Positions 10,530 through 21,998 of a DNA stretch of 64,000 nt are shown here, one piece after another (the stretch's first letter is position 1; every line of letters starts with the position of its first letter). Both the position numbers and the translations under genes were made by a program. The notes below the pieces were generated by a model. It saw nothing but the letters and a program-made list of their open reading frames with translations, ran no database searches and had not been told where the DNA came from. The stretch is taken from positions 74,246,894-74,310,893 of the forward strand of contig CM042148.1 of assembly GCA_023376005.1 (NCBI GenBank), in the 5' to 3' direction. Source of the stretch: Doryteuthis pealeii. Taxonomy: Eukaryota; Mollusca; Cephalopoda; Myopsida; Loliginidae.

Positions 10530-11534
10530 CTGAAAGCAAAAACAAAAATCATCAAGAGATAATTGATATGGAGTTAATTAAAAATACTAAAATCGGGTCA
10601 ATATTTTTTCTAAGATATTTCAGCTGATGAATGTAATCTGATCCGAGTAATCACTTTTGAAATTTCAAACTTCTGACGACAAAGTCTGTCAACCTGCAAG
10701 AATAACACAGCAGTCTTTAATGTATCCTCAATACCATGTTCTGAAACATCTCACCTTTTTTCCCCTGCCATGCCAAGTGTTTTTATGCACACCTTGATCT
10801 CCAAGAAATTTGCATATGTGAAAATACATTCTCTCCAATTCTCCTGGCTCAGAGATTGCATTTTCTTAAATCAAGTTGTTAAGGCAGCTATATTTTTTTT
10901 TTTTCCGTTTTTTGAGCCCTTCACTCATTTTGCATGCAAGACATGTTCATGCCCGCTTAGAGCTCTGAGGTACGTCATTTCTTTCACTAAAATAATAGTA
11001 AATAACTATTTATGGGCACATAACTAATGGTTAGAAGGTAGATTAGCAGAACATTGTTAGTGAGCTCGATTCTCACTGGGTGCCTCATACTTCTTACCTT
11101 GTGCCACAACTAAACTAAGCTTAGTCAATAACTATTTAGGGCACGTAATGTGGTGTGTAATGGTTAACAAGGTAGATCATTTCTTTTCTTTCAAGCTCTT
11201 CAGTCATTTTGCATGTTAGACATGTCCGTGCCTGCTTTGAGGTAGATCATTTCTTTTGCTACAATAGCAAAAGTATTTTCATTTTTTAAAATTTTTTTAA
11301 GGGTTCATGGAGAAGGGGTCTTGTTTTTGTTTTTGGAAAATTTAAAAAAATTTTTAACTTAATTTTAAGCAATGCTTTACCGAGTAACTTTTCATAATTC
11401 TGTTTCCAGTACTGGTCATTTAATTTTCCTATACTCTGTATTTACTAGGGGGAGTCAAAAGTTTTGAAATATTTTGCTACCATGAGCCACAATTTGGCAG
11501 TTCCACTTCCTGAGTTCTACAAGTGTAAAATAAT
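10530..11534. other. OXCT1 intron, mostly unassigned
   Basis: No gene. A SINE-C-like plus-strand fragment lies at about 11020-11110 ('gagctcgattctcactgggt'), with a related piece near 11130-11180. The blocks near 10930-10995 and 11205-11260 repeat each other ('catttt gcatg...agacatgt' and 'ggta...tcatttctttt'), a short local duplication. Confidence 0.5.
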
Positions 11535-12030
11535 GTTGGTTGGTTGGATTATCAAACCATTGGGTCATTTTATGCTGAAGATACTTTTGTTTTATTCGTT
11601 CTTGATGGGTACTCAGTTTTAAACACATTTTGCTCTATTTAATCCATAAATGGAACACCAACAGGTACTACCACTCCGGGTCGAGTGGACCTGGGAAAAA
11701 TGATGAAGAGGTGCTCCACATTCCCAAGACATCCAGAACTGGAACCTCACCATCAGTTGGGGCTTGCCATAAGGGCAATAGGGTTGGGACAATCATATAG
11801 ATGCTATGGCTTAGGGGACCAGACGATTGATCAGAGGGGCCCTCTCCACCCGTCTGCCCATCTAGCCTAAGAGCCATGAACTGCTTATCCACCAGGATTC
11901 TGTCTTTAATCATCACAGGTCGCCACCCATGGCCAACAGGTGGCCCAATTAGGGGGGGGGGAGCTTACCCCGCTGCAGAGGTGCAGTCGATGTATTCTCA
12001 AGCCCCAGCTGACAGGATTGTAAAACAATG
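11535..12030 (+). repeat. Family C repeat
   Basis: Head at about 11535 ('tttatgctgaagatac'), middle 'caacaggtactaccactc', and a full tail 'ctgcagaggtgcagtcgatg' ending at 'ccagctgacagg'. The segment around 11780-11900 is better preserved than in most copies. No coding frame. Confidence 0.7.
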
Positions 12031-12296
12031 AGTGTGGAAGACTGTGTGTGACATCAGCAGTGGGTGGATGTGGGATGAATGTGGAAATTGAAAGATTTTA
12101 ATAAATGGGAAAAGAAAAAAAAACAAAAAAAAAACAAAAAAAAACAGAACAAGTGACTTGGAAGTCACTGACTTTAGCTTCTGATTGGCTGAGCTGTGAC
12201 AACCTTGTTTAAAATTTATTTCCATGTATTTCAAAATGGCTTTGTGAAATGTGAGACAACCCTTTCCCCCATTCCTTTTCATCATCGCGTACTTAC

Positions 12297-12372
12297 AGGA
12301 ATCATCCAGTTTGCGAGATCTCCAAATTGTGACACTTGCATGGCTCCCAACACAGTAAGACCGATGTGACCT
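12297..12372 (-). CDS. OXCT1: OXCT1 exon (25 codons plus one base)
   Basis: 76-bp exon, acceptor 'cttcag', donor 'gtaagt'. It encodes [17 protein letters not shown] and DLANWMIP, the SCOT GH(V/I)[19 protein letters not shown] segment. The first base completes a glycine codon begun in the exon at 24642-24763, giving MIRGGH as in the family. A reverse-complement copy lies at 63679-63754 with only silent differences. Confidence 0.97.
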
Positions 12373-13433
12373 CTGAAGAAAAAGAAGGGAAAGAAATAAA
12401 AAATAAATAAAATACTTTTGAAACATTTAAACATGTGATCTTCGTTACATAATTCGTGGTTTGCCTATGAATAGTGTACGAAGATTTAAATAACGATATG
12501 GTAAATGGAAAGTTACCATTAACAATTGAAAACATTGACAGCAGTTCACCGTTTACTGATCTAGTCGCTGATTTCTGATTGGCTGAAGGCAAGGCATGAG
12601 AAGGGGACGGAGCTAGTATAGTTAGATTTTGGTGACCAGTCAAAGGGACTAGGCATATGGCCGTCTGTCCCAAGTAAGCCATCTTTTCACTGTACAGTTA
12701 AAACCCTTTTGGGCTTTTAATAAAGACGTCTTGAAAACTGAAATCTCGCTTCATTATTAGAAATAAAGAATAGAGCATAGACAACCGCAGCTCAGCAGAA
12801 CAAAAGCCATATGACCAGAGGAAGAAATCAACCCAAAGGAAGATGGCAGTCAACGCAATAGAACCCCCATAAGAAATCCGCTCTCCCCATTATTTACCCA
12901 GCAGATGAAGTGGGTATATAATAACACTTCAAGGGTTTGGTTTGTTTTATGCTCAGTGGGTCATTTAATGGCAGATAAAGTTTTGAAATAAATCAATTCT
13001 TAATGGATAATATTCAATGCAGCTCACCTCAAACTACCTTTCTTTTTTTGGTTTATTTTACCCAGTAAAACTCAATAAAAAGCATTGTATATTTTTCGAT
13101 TTTGTAATAAGATCCACAGTTATTTAAGCCGAATCAATATATATTCAGTTACTTTTGTCTAGATCGTTTGATCATTGAATATAGAGATAAATCATTAAAA
13201 ATACTGAAATCACCTTCAACTTTAATTCCAATTTACAAATGTAACTGCTATAAATCTGAACACACTCAACACAGGTCGCATTTTTGAGCCTTTAGAAAAA
13301 TCACAATTATTTCTCTTTATTCAAAAATTCTGTTCTTTATTTTTTCTCAAAATTTTTGAGAATGAGGCTTTATAATTAGTATTATTTGGATTATTCTGAC
13401 TATTGTCCTCATCTTCATTGTTATTTGGTACAA

Positions 13434-13467
13434 CGTTTCAGCCAATGTGCCCTCTGGCCTTCTTCAG
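13434..13467 (-). other. Candidate degenerate hammerhead core in a Penelope-like repeat end
   Basis: On the minus strand: CTGAAGA, then a possible stem (GGCCA...TGGCT) around a loop, then GAAAC. This matches the hammerhead core CUGANGA-stem II-GAAA with one extra A. Established knowledge: Penelope-like elements carry hammerhead motifs near their ends. The flanking stems are not evident, so activity is doubtful. Confidence 0.3.
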
Positions 13468-13894
13468 GTATTTCTTGTCAGACTCGGGAACTTTCTCGGA
13501 CACGTATATATATTCCTTGATATTTAATCCTGGAAGCCGTTAAATAACTCTTTAGTCAAAAATAATATGGGATATGAAAAAATAAATCTTGGGTTATTTC
13601 CCATAATCAGCATAAACAAAGGGGAACCACAATTGACTGATAAATTATTCATTTATTTTCCCATTAAACTAACTAAACCTTAACCCAGTCGTCCTTTTTT
13701 CCTCGTAGATCAATAAATAATTAATTTATCAGTCAAGAGTGGTTCCTTTTGTTATGTTGGAGTTATAGGAAATAACCAAATCTTGTTTACAAAACAGAAG
13801 TATAACCAAAGACACGTTCAGTCATCCTTCACAGAGTTACCAATAAATAAAACAGGGGAGACTACTCTATAATTAACATTCTATAGTTATCAAC

Positions 13895-14690
13895 ACTGGA
13901 TGGTTTGCCCCTAAAATTAATGAGACTAGATATTTACCATGTACCCCATGTGTACGAGTTAAGACACAAGGCCCTATTAATGTGGAACCACCCACGAACT
14001 GAAGCTCATGGGTGGTGGGTGCAAAAATGTGTTGATCCAGTCGGCATTCTCCCTCAACGAGAGCGCCTCAGGCATTGGGCAATAAACCCAACCCTGCCCC
14101 TTTAAAATTGAGGGGGCAGGTATTGTCTGGGGTGATCGCCCCTGGGATCAACGATGTTAGCTTGTAAGGTCCAGGGCGAAGCCACTGGACCCCCGGCTGG
14201 GCCAAAGTGATATCAGTGCTCGTTATAGGAAAAGCAAAGGACAGCTATAGAGAGATTATCCATCATATGGAAATCTGATCTCACTAATAGAATTAAGTGA
14301 GAATTTTTCTCAGCCATATCAGTGCTACTGTACAGCTGCACACGCGGACCCTAACAAAGCACTTGGAGAAAAGATTAGATGGGAGCTACACAAGAATGCT
14401 ACATGCTGTCTTGAACAAATCATGGAAACAGCATCCCACAGAGGAAATAGTTGCATGATCATCTACCTCCTATTACACAAACAATCCAGATGAGATGAAG
14501 ACATGCTGAAACACTGCTGGAGTAGCAAGGACGAAGACTCATAAGTGACATTCTCCTGTGAACACACCAGTATAGGCCAACCAGCTCTGTGCTGATACTG
14601 GATGCTGTAGCGGAGGACCTCCCAAAGGTAATGACGATAGAGGAGGTTGGATTGATTGGATGTTTTTGTTGCATATCAAACCTTTTTTGG
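13895..14690 (+). mobile_element. 3' tail of a non-LTR retrotransposon (LINE), degraded
   Basis: Starts near 'cccctaaaattaatgagac' and contains a broken frame related to the C-terminal tail of LINE reverse-transcriptase proteins: RLSIIWKSDL, then AISVLLYSCT, KRLDGSYTRMLHAVLNKS and a downstream LCADTGC-like stretch. Several frameshifts and stops are present. Fragments of its 5' part recur at 25407-25590 and 32865-32985, and whole copies at about 60120-60860 and 61420-62160. No RT catalytic domain is present. Confidence 0.65.
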
Positions 14691-14847
14691 GTCTTTTATG
14701 GCCGAATCAAGTCACTTTGATAAACAGAAACACAGGTTGCCTACAGTAATTGCTGCCGTTTAAGTGGTTAGTTACCCAATTAAGTATTGAACAGGCTCAT
14801 AGTTGCTCAACCTTTAGTGGATCTTGAGAGAACTGGTACTTTCAGCA

Positions 14848-15110
14848 TAAGTAAAGTCATCAGGTGGACTAAAATTGGTATCAGCCACAGCGAGGGAGTC
14901 TATCCCCTTTTCAATAGCACTAGACCAAGGAGATTTTTTTAGCATCTGAGGTGGAGGCGCCACACCTACCATCAGCTCCTTACTTTACCGCACAAATCCC
15001 TGTGCTACTCATATCCGAGTTGGCGAGGGCCGGTATCGAACCCGGAACCTGGTGGTTCCTCGTCGAACGCTCTATACCGACTGAGCTAAACCAGACCCTA
15101 ACTTGACCAT
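14848..15110 (-). repeat. SINE-A with tRNA-like head
   Basis: Minus-strand copy with the head at the high-coordinate end ('tagctcagtcggtataga') and B-box-like 'gttcgataccgg', followed by the SINE-A body. The second foldback point (about 61.20 kb) maps into this element. Confidence 0.75.
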
Positions 15111-15521
15111 ACTCAGGGATGGTGGGCGTTAGAGAGATTTATTGATAGCCATGCTGTTAGTGTAAAATAAATAAAATGTAAGGAAATAGTTGGCATGATC
15201 ATCTACCTCCTATTACACAAACAATCCAGGTGAGATGATGAAGACATGCTAAACACTCACTATAAAAGGATGGAGCACTCTATGGCGGCTTTTACATACA
15301 TACAGATATGTGTATTTAACAGTTAAAAATCCTCCTTCCCATTCTGTAGGTGACGATGGACAAGTGTTTAAGCAGAGCCAGACTGATGATAAATCGATTG
15401 AGTTTCTATCCCCTGCAGTAGGTAGCTTACAAATGTCTAGTCACACTGAAGAGACATGATACAATGAAACAGTGTCTGTGGATGAGATTTTATATATATT
15501 ATATAATATATATGTATGTAT

Positions 15522-15748
15522 GTAAAGTCATCGGGAGGCCTAAAGTCGGTATCAGCCAGTCTATCCCCTTTTCAATAACGCTAGACCAAGGGAGATTGTT
15601 TTTGGCATCTGGGGTGGAGCGCCACACCTACCATCAGCTCCTTTACTGCACAGATCCCTGTGCTACTAATACACTGAGTTGGCGAGGACCAGTATCGAAC
15701 TAGGAACCTTGTGGTTTCTAGCCGAACGCTCTAAACCGACTGAGCTAA

Positions 15749-15750
<2 letters not shown>
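15522..15750 (-). repeat. SINE-A with tRNA-like head, followed by (TA)n
   Basis: Head at about 15750 ('tagctcagtcggtttagag'), B-box-like 'agttcgatactgg', then the SINE-A body. A (TA)n microsatellite with a short interruption follows at 15748-15803. Confidence 0.75.
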
Positions 15751-15803
<53 letters not shown>

Positions 15804-15806
<3 letters not shown>

Positions 15807-16097
15807 CTCTATCACCAATATGATACTTATATATATAAGCCTAAGTATCATATTTGTGATCTGAAACACACACAATTCCTAGTACAAATAAAAGATAATA
15901 AGCCTGCACAATCTTTCCCATTGCCCTCAGCTTGAATGTTTTGCAGGTGAAACTTATTTAGGTTGAAAAAAAAAAAAAAAAAAAGAAAAAAGACACCTCC
16001 TTCCACCACCAACCATTTCGGATTCAGGTGAATTCTATCTGCTGACAGAACAGAGGCAATAATAATAAGAAAAAAAAAGAAAGAAAAAGAAAGAAAG

Positions 16098-16128
<31 letters not shown>

Positions 16129-16241
16129 AGAAAAAAAAAAGCTATTTCTACAACATCAAATTACAAGAGGGACAATCCTGTAAACAATACATTATGTAAC
16201 ATCTATTTATTTAATACTAGAAATGTCTCATGACGTCATAA
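15804..16241. other. Intron spacer with A-rich tracts
   Basis: Poly-A at about 15966-15985 and an A-rich tract with scattered G at 16070-16141. No gene. Confidence 0.6.
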
Positions 16242-16805
16242 GGAATGGTTGGCTGGTTAGATTTTAACGGCATGTCAACCCTTTCTGGGTTATTTTGTGC
16301 CGAAGACGCTTTTTATTCATTCTGGTGGGTATTGAAAAATTTTTTTTTTTTAAACTCATTTTTTTCTATTTGACCCATAGGGGACCCTAACAGGTACTTC
16401 CATTACAGGTCAAGGGTGGACATGGGAGTAATGGCGATAAAGGGTACTCCATATTCCCCAGAGCTCCAGAACTGAACTTCACCATTAGGTGCAGTTTAAA
16501 TGTCATAACCAGGATACAAAGACATTCAGCCACCAGCAACTAGCAAATATATGGGCAACAGGGCCTGGACAGTCCATAGATGCTAGGGCTTGACATGACC
16601 AGCCAATTGATCGGAGGGAGCCTCTCCCAACCACAAATCTAGCCAAAGTCGAGTGTTGCATGTTAGACTGCTCATCCACCAGGATTCATCCTTAAGTATC
16701 ACAGGTTGCCACCCACGCCAACAGGTGGCTCCATTGAGTGGGGGGGATCATACTCCTCTGCACTGGTGCAATTGGTGTATTCTCCTACCCCAGTCGACAG
16801 AGCTG
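16242..16805 (+). repeat. Family C repeat, near full length
   Basis: Starts 'ggttggctggttagatttta' and ends 'ccccagtcgacagagctg'. It contains every family C block in order. The region from 16806 to 16890 begins another head-like fragment ('atggcatatcaaacttag'). Confidence 0.7.
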
Positions 16806-16899
16806 AAGTGAGGAAATGGTTTGGTTTCATTGTTTTAATGGCATATCAAACTTAGTGAGTTATCTAATACCAAAAGCCATCCTTGTAGAAGAACAGTAG

Positions 16900-17030
16900 T
16901 AAAAGTAGGTGAGTGGCCTATTGTCTGTATCAGTCGGAGAGGTGGAGACGTCTATCCCTGTTTTACTAGTGCTAGCCCAAGAGATTGTTTTACAGAGGTT
17001 CCTAGGCTCTACGAACTGAGCTAAATCACA
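16900..17030 (-). repeat. SINE-A fragment, diverged
   Basis: Shares 'ctatccctgttttactagtg' and a terminal 'gaactgagctaaatca' head with SINE-A, with the middle deleted. A short (GT)n and G-run follow at 17036-17060. Confidence 0.5.
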
Positions 17031-17060
17031 ATAGGTGTGTGTGTGTGGTGTGGGGGGGGG

Positions 17061-17863
17061 GTTTTATGACAAGGTTTATAGCTTTCCCAAGGTTATTAGT
17101 CTGAAAATGAATGTAAATTGAGTGACTGTAGTTCGATGTCGCAGCCCAGAATGTTACATGTTAAACATGTTAATGAAGTTAAACAATGAAAGAAAACAAT
17201 GACATAACATATATAATACTAGCAAATATTATGCACCCTTCGGGGGTGCAAGTATTAATGTTCATAAAATATTAGATTAGAAAGTCTAAAGAAACTAAAT
17301 AAGAATGCAGATAAAAATGATTTGAAACAGAGAGGGATATCATCGAAAAATATAACAGCTGAAGCTTCCTCTTCCATCACCTCCCATCTTTCTTGCTAAA
17401 CTTTTCTAATTTAACTATTTAGTTAAAATAGGAATTAAAGAATAAAATACAGTTATTTCTTTTTTTGTTAAATTGATTTCTTTAAGATTTATCTCAGAGA
17501 TTTTGCTCATATTCATTAAGATATAATCAAATAATTAGAAATCAACCAATACCAAGCACATATTTATTTTAAATCAATTTTAAAATATCAATATGCAATT
17601 AGGCTTCCGTTCACACTGTAAACCGCTATTTGTTGTACATATAAAATACAATTGCATGTTATTAGTATGTAAATATGGCCAGCAGTATTAATTTTCTATG
17701 ATATCAGGAAGCATAGGAATGTATAAGTGAACAAAACACAGAGTTCCAATACATAAATGATGTTTTGTCTCTGGTTCACTATTTTCCCAATATTTCGGAT
17801 GAAATTCACCCTTTGTCAAGATTTTTTTGACAACTGTGTATAACTTAATATAATATATACACA
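17061..17863. other. AT-rich intron sequence ending in a CA microsatellite
   Basis: No gene. At 17792-17820 the minus strand reads 'aaagggtgaatttcatccga', a self-complementary stem followed by GAAAT, reminiscent of Penelope-like repeat ends. The last four bases (CACA) form the left target duplication of the Gypsy element. Confidence 0.5.
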
Positions 17864-19005
17864 TGTCGGGGCAAAACAGCCTTGACCCTTTCTCTGAACG
17901 AACGCACGTAATCAGAGCACGCGTGTGCATTTTCGCACGTAGCAAACCCCTTTCCCATTTCTGACCAGATATATCCAGTTTTTGCCCAGCTTTAACCCTT
18001 TAAGTATATCGCGTGTATTGGGTCACGTAGCCAAAACTATGTCATCATCATTTCTAACGAACTTTTCCCTGACGTCATTCGATTATTTCCGGCAAATTTT
18101 GGGTATTTAGAAAGTCGTTTGCGATGACGAGACAGTTTCCAGCCAGCCACGACAGTTAACGATCCTGATTCCTATTCTGAACAAATGGCCTTTCCTGATT
18201 CCTGACCGCCTGCTCTCTACGCTGCTGGAACGACCTGCCTTTCTTTGACGCTAAACGACGCTGTGATGACACCAATATTTCCAGTCCAGCAATATCAGCC
18301 TTTTTCAAGGCTAAACAACACCAGCTCTTTTCAGAGCTAACCAGTCGGCCTTTTCACCTCAGTCTTTCCTTAACCACGAATGCGATCCTAGGGCGAAATC
18401 CCTAGAAGTCTGGATCTTACGACCAGATAGGCGTCCCTCGCCGACAGTACGCTAGGTCCTAGCTTGGTAGATCCGACTCGATCTTCCGCCGAGCAAACAC
18501 CTAGCTACTCGAGGCATTGCGCACACGTCCAGCCTGGTCTGAAATCCCGCATAACCGCGGCCAATCAGACCCAGGCAACGCACGTGCTAAGCGAACGGTC
18601 CGTCGCTGTTTACGTTTCACGCTCGTACCCGAACAGTCCTCGACGGGACTACGACCGGGGCTCGCAGCCGATACAACCGCAAGCCGAGACGTTACGCGAC
18701 CGACCCACGGACGTCACCGAAACCCGTAGACGCACTGTATCCCCGATTCCGGATTCCAGCTGTCTATGCCGACGACGGACGACCTATCCACCCAGATTAA
18801 CGAGAGACTGACCGAACGTTGAGCGACCAACCTCGAACGACGAAATCTCAACTTGCGATTTACCTTTGTCAATTCTCGTGAATAAATTGACCACCTGGTT
18901 ACTTCCTGCCATCTAAATCCTCTGCCTTTGTCTCTTTCATTGCCTCACAGTCGTTTCACACTATTCAAAAGTCTGTGGGGTCGACATCCTTATCGGCCCG
19001 CAACA
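17864..19005 (+). repeat. Gypsy 5' LTR
   Basis: 1142 bp, begins 'tgtcggggc' and ends 'cccgcaaca'. AATAAA at 18881-18886 is a polyadenylation-signal match. The TATTTA near 18102 corresponds to TATTTAAG in the 3' LTR and could be the core promoter. Open frames in the LTR are incidental. Confidence 0.92.
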
Positions 19006-19180
19006 AGTGGTGACACTACCCGACGTGAACGACATATTCATACGACACCAACAACAAGTGGTGACCTTTCCCGACGTGAACGATCATATTCATGCGACAC
19101 AACGACAAACAAGTGTTGACCCGACAGACGTGAACAACATCTCGACAAACACCGGACGAGTGGTGATCCGACGTGAACGA
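19006..19180 (+). repeat. Tandem primer-binding-site-like repeats after the 5' LTR
   Basis: Directly after the LTR, 'agtggtgac' followed a few bases later by 'ccgacgtgaac' occurs about four times at roughly 50-bp spacing (near 19005, 19050, 19108 and 19158), with CA-rich linkers. The first copy is at the position expected for the tRNA primer-binding site. Confidence 0.7.
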
Positions 19181-19995
19181 TTGAGCAATGGCACCCGACC
19201 AGCACGGGTGAGCAGAGTGCTACAGACAAGGCAATTGCCGTCGAGCTTACCAAGCAGATGCGCGAGATAAAACTCTCCTTGGAGCAAACGCGGGAGAAGC
19301 CCAGCACTCACCGATACCGGAAATCGTACATCCAGCCGACAGGGACGCTCGCCTAATCGACACCAGGACGCTCGATCAGCCGAGAACGAATCGATTTCGA
19401 CCCCGAATTGTGCTGGTACCACCGAACTTTGGTGACGATCCAAAAACTGCCGTTTCCCTGCAACGACCGATTGGCACAGGGAAACGACTAAACCGGAGAA
19501 TCGCGACGACTGATTCACCCGGTAGTTTAAGTTCTCGAGATGTCCGTCTGTTCTATGTATGGGACCGGAGGAATAAGTCTAAATTCCTTGTAGACACAGG
19601 TGCGGCCATCAGCGTGATACCTCACAGCAAACGAACCCTCCGCTAGCCCACCCTGTTCAAAACTACAAGCTGCCAATGGTTCAGCATAAACAAGATCGGA
19701 GACAAACGCTACCCTGAAACATCGGGCATGCTGACGGGCTTCACATGGACTTTCAACACTCGCCAAACGTGAAGATCCCCATGCCTTGGCGCAGATTTCC
19801 CTGGCAACATTTCGAGCTGTTCAGTGCACATGAGCACTAGAGACCCTATCGACACGTTGACGAAACTCTCTCACGTCATAGGCACTCCTACACGCCCACA
19901 ATACCACGGGAATCCAGCGTAGCAACTTGCCATGGACGCGAGTATGATGGATATACTGGAAGCAGTACGCTACATCAACACTCTTCTGCAGATAT

Positions 19996-20790
19996 TTGTT
20001 TCAGATAATCATCAAACTAGCACCACATCAGGACGAGCGGACCACCGGCATATTCGCACCCAAGACGACTCGCAACCGCAGAAACTTGACTACGCAAGAA
20101 ACGTTCGACGAGATGCTAAAGGACGGCGTCATACGTCCCTCTGACAGTCCTTACGCATCACCACTACACCTGGTACCCGCGGAAGGCTGGCAGCACGGAG
20201 TATCGGATTCCGTCCGATTACCGACGATTGAACGCAGCAACGATCCCTGACCGTTACCCTGTACCTCACATCCATGATTTCACGTCTGGATTACAAGGTA
20301 GCACGGTATTTTCGAAATCGACCTGACGAAGGCGTATCACCAGATCTCCGTGGCACCAGAAGACATTCCGAAAACAGCAGTTACAACCGTTTGGCCTATA
20401 CGAGTTCGTGAAATGCCATTCGGTTTACGTAACGCTGCCCAAACCTTTCAACGATTGATGGACGAGGTTCTTCGAGGTCTACCGTTCGTGTACGCGTATA
20501 TTGATGACATCCTGATAGCGAGTAGAGACGTGGATTCCCACAGAAACACCTTCACGCAGTGTTCCAGCGACTCTCGCACTACGGTTTAAAGCTAAACCTC
20601 GACAAGTGCGTTTTCGGAGTGCCCAGCATCGACTTCCTAGGGCACCACACCGACTCGAATGGGATCACACCTCTACCAGCTAAAGTCAGTGCGATTCAGG
20701 ATTTTCAAACGCCTACGTCGATAAAACAGCTGAGACGTTTTATCGGGATGATAAACTTTTACACGATTCATCCCGAATTGTTCCACGATT
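19996..20790 (+). pseudogene. Gypsy reverse transcriptase domain
   Basis: Recognisable motifs in order: DGVIRPSDSPYASPLHLVP, a DYRRLN-like stretch after a break, the FEIDLTKAYHQI region, MPFGLRNAAQTFQRLMDE, AYIDDILIASRD (YIDD is the metal-binding catalytic motif), and LRRFIGMINFY at the start of the connection region. At least two frame changes occur near 20180-20420 and 20560. Confidence 0.88.
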
Positions 20791-21089
20791 CTCCAGCACT
20801 GACGAACCTCTTACAGAGGAAGAACAAAGGCATTACTTTGGAAGGCGACGCCCTGAACGCGTTTCACGCAGCGAAGACCGCGCTAGTGAACTTCACTAGA
20901 CTTTCGTTCATCAACGACAACCCGAAGACACGAATTTCCTTGACAACCGAACGCATCGGACACAGGGATAGGAGCAGTGGTCGAACAGGAGATCGATTCT
21001 GTGCGAAAACCCATTGCTTTCTTCTCGGCCAAACTGACGTCAGCCCAAACGAGGTATAGCACCTTCTCCGGGAACTACTGGCGATCTAT

Positions 21090-21848
21090 TTGGCCATCAA
21101 ACACTTCCGACACTTACTGGAAGGTAGAGATTTCACAATTTATACCGACCATAAGCCCCTGACGACCGCATTGAGCACCAGCTCGGACAAATACACCTCC
21201 CGTGAGATCAGGCACTTGGACTACCTGTCGCAGTTCACGACTGACATCCGACACGTGAGGGGAAACGACAACCTTGTCGCAGATACTCTATCCCGAACGG
21301 ATATCAACGCCCTCAGCAACGACCCCTTGAGTCAGGACTTAATTGCGAAAGAACAAAAGTCCGACCCAACGCTACAGGACGTTCTGACGAACACGTCCCT
21401 GAAACTTCAGGAGTTCCCAGCATCCTTCAGTGACGACAATCTGTACTGCGACATCAGCCTAGGCATCCCTAGGCCCTACATTCCCCTACGCTACGAAAAC
21501 AGGTTTTTGAACACCTCCACGGACTATCTCACCCCGAGTAAGCGAGCTACTCTTAAGCTCATTGCGGATCGATTCGTATGGCCGAACATGAACGCGGACA
21601 TCCGAGAATGGATTTCGACGTGCCTGGCATGCCAAAAAATGCAGATCCATCGCCACACCAAATCGCCCGTCGGTACTTTCAGCAACCCTGACGCACGGTT
21701 CTCACACATACACATCGACCTGGTGACCGTTGCCTATGTGTCAGGACTACCAGTACCTTTTGACAGTGGTGGATCGTTTCTCCCGATGGCCAACCGCCCG
21801 TGCCCATCAAGGACATTACTGCCAGCACCGTTGCCAAGACCATCCTGA
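21090..21848 (+). pseudogene. Gypsy RNase H end and integrase N-terminal part
   Basis: A 252-codon open stretch. It begins in RNase H (AIKHFRHLLEGR, TIYTDHKPL), passes VADTLSR, which usually ends RNase H in Gypsy elements, then the integrase zinc-binding region with CLACQ, and the first catalytic aspartate in HIHIDLV near 21715. The frame then shifts inside the LTVVDRFSRWP motif around 21740-21790. Confidence 0.88.
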
Positions 21849-21998
21849 AGGAGTGGATCGGTTTCTTCGGCACACCTCGGGGTCATTACTACTGACCGCG
21901 GCGCGCAATTCCAATCGTCCCTCTTCAGGGAATTTACCAACATTCTCGGAGTCAAGCACATCAAGACGACGGCATACCACCCATGCGCTAATGGCCTT

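Larger units (their letters stand above)
12890..15010. repeat. Segment present three times in the window
   Basis: This segment recurs as a degraded direct copy at 59088-61198 and as a better reverse-complement copy within 61199-64000. It begins at 'atttacccagcagatgaagt' and includes a family C-like head, a Penelope-like repeat end (about 13434), unique-looking AT-rich sequence, a LINE tail and a SINE-A. Because the copies run through several unrelated repeats in the same order, this is a segmental or assembly copy and not three insertions of one repeat. Confidence 0.85.

Noticed and set aside
12302..12682. 126-codon minus-strand frame as a separate gene
   Set aside because: It overlaps an OXCT1 exon in another frame and includes intron sequence. 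No domain.
18464..19307. Open frames of 60-115 codons in the Gypsy LTR and leader
   Set aside because: Located in the LTR and primer-site repeats on both strands with no domain. The 3' LTR counterpart is broken.
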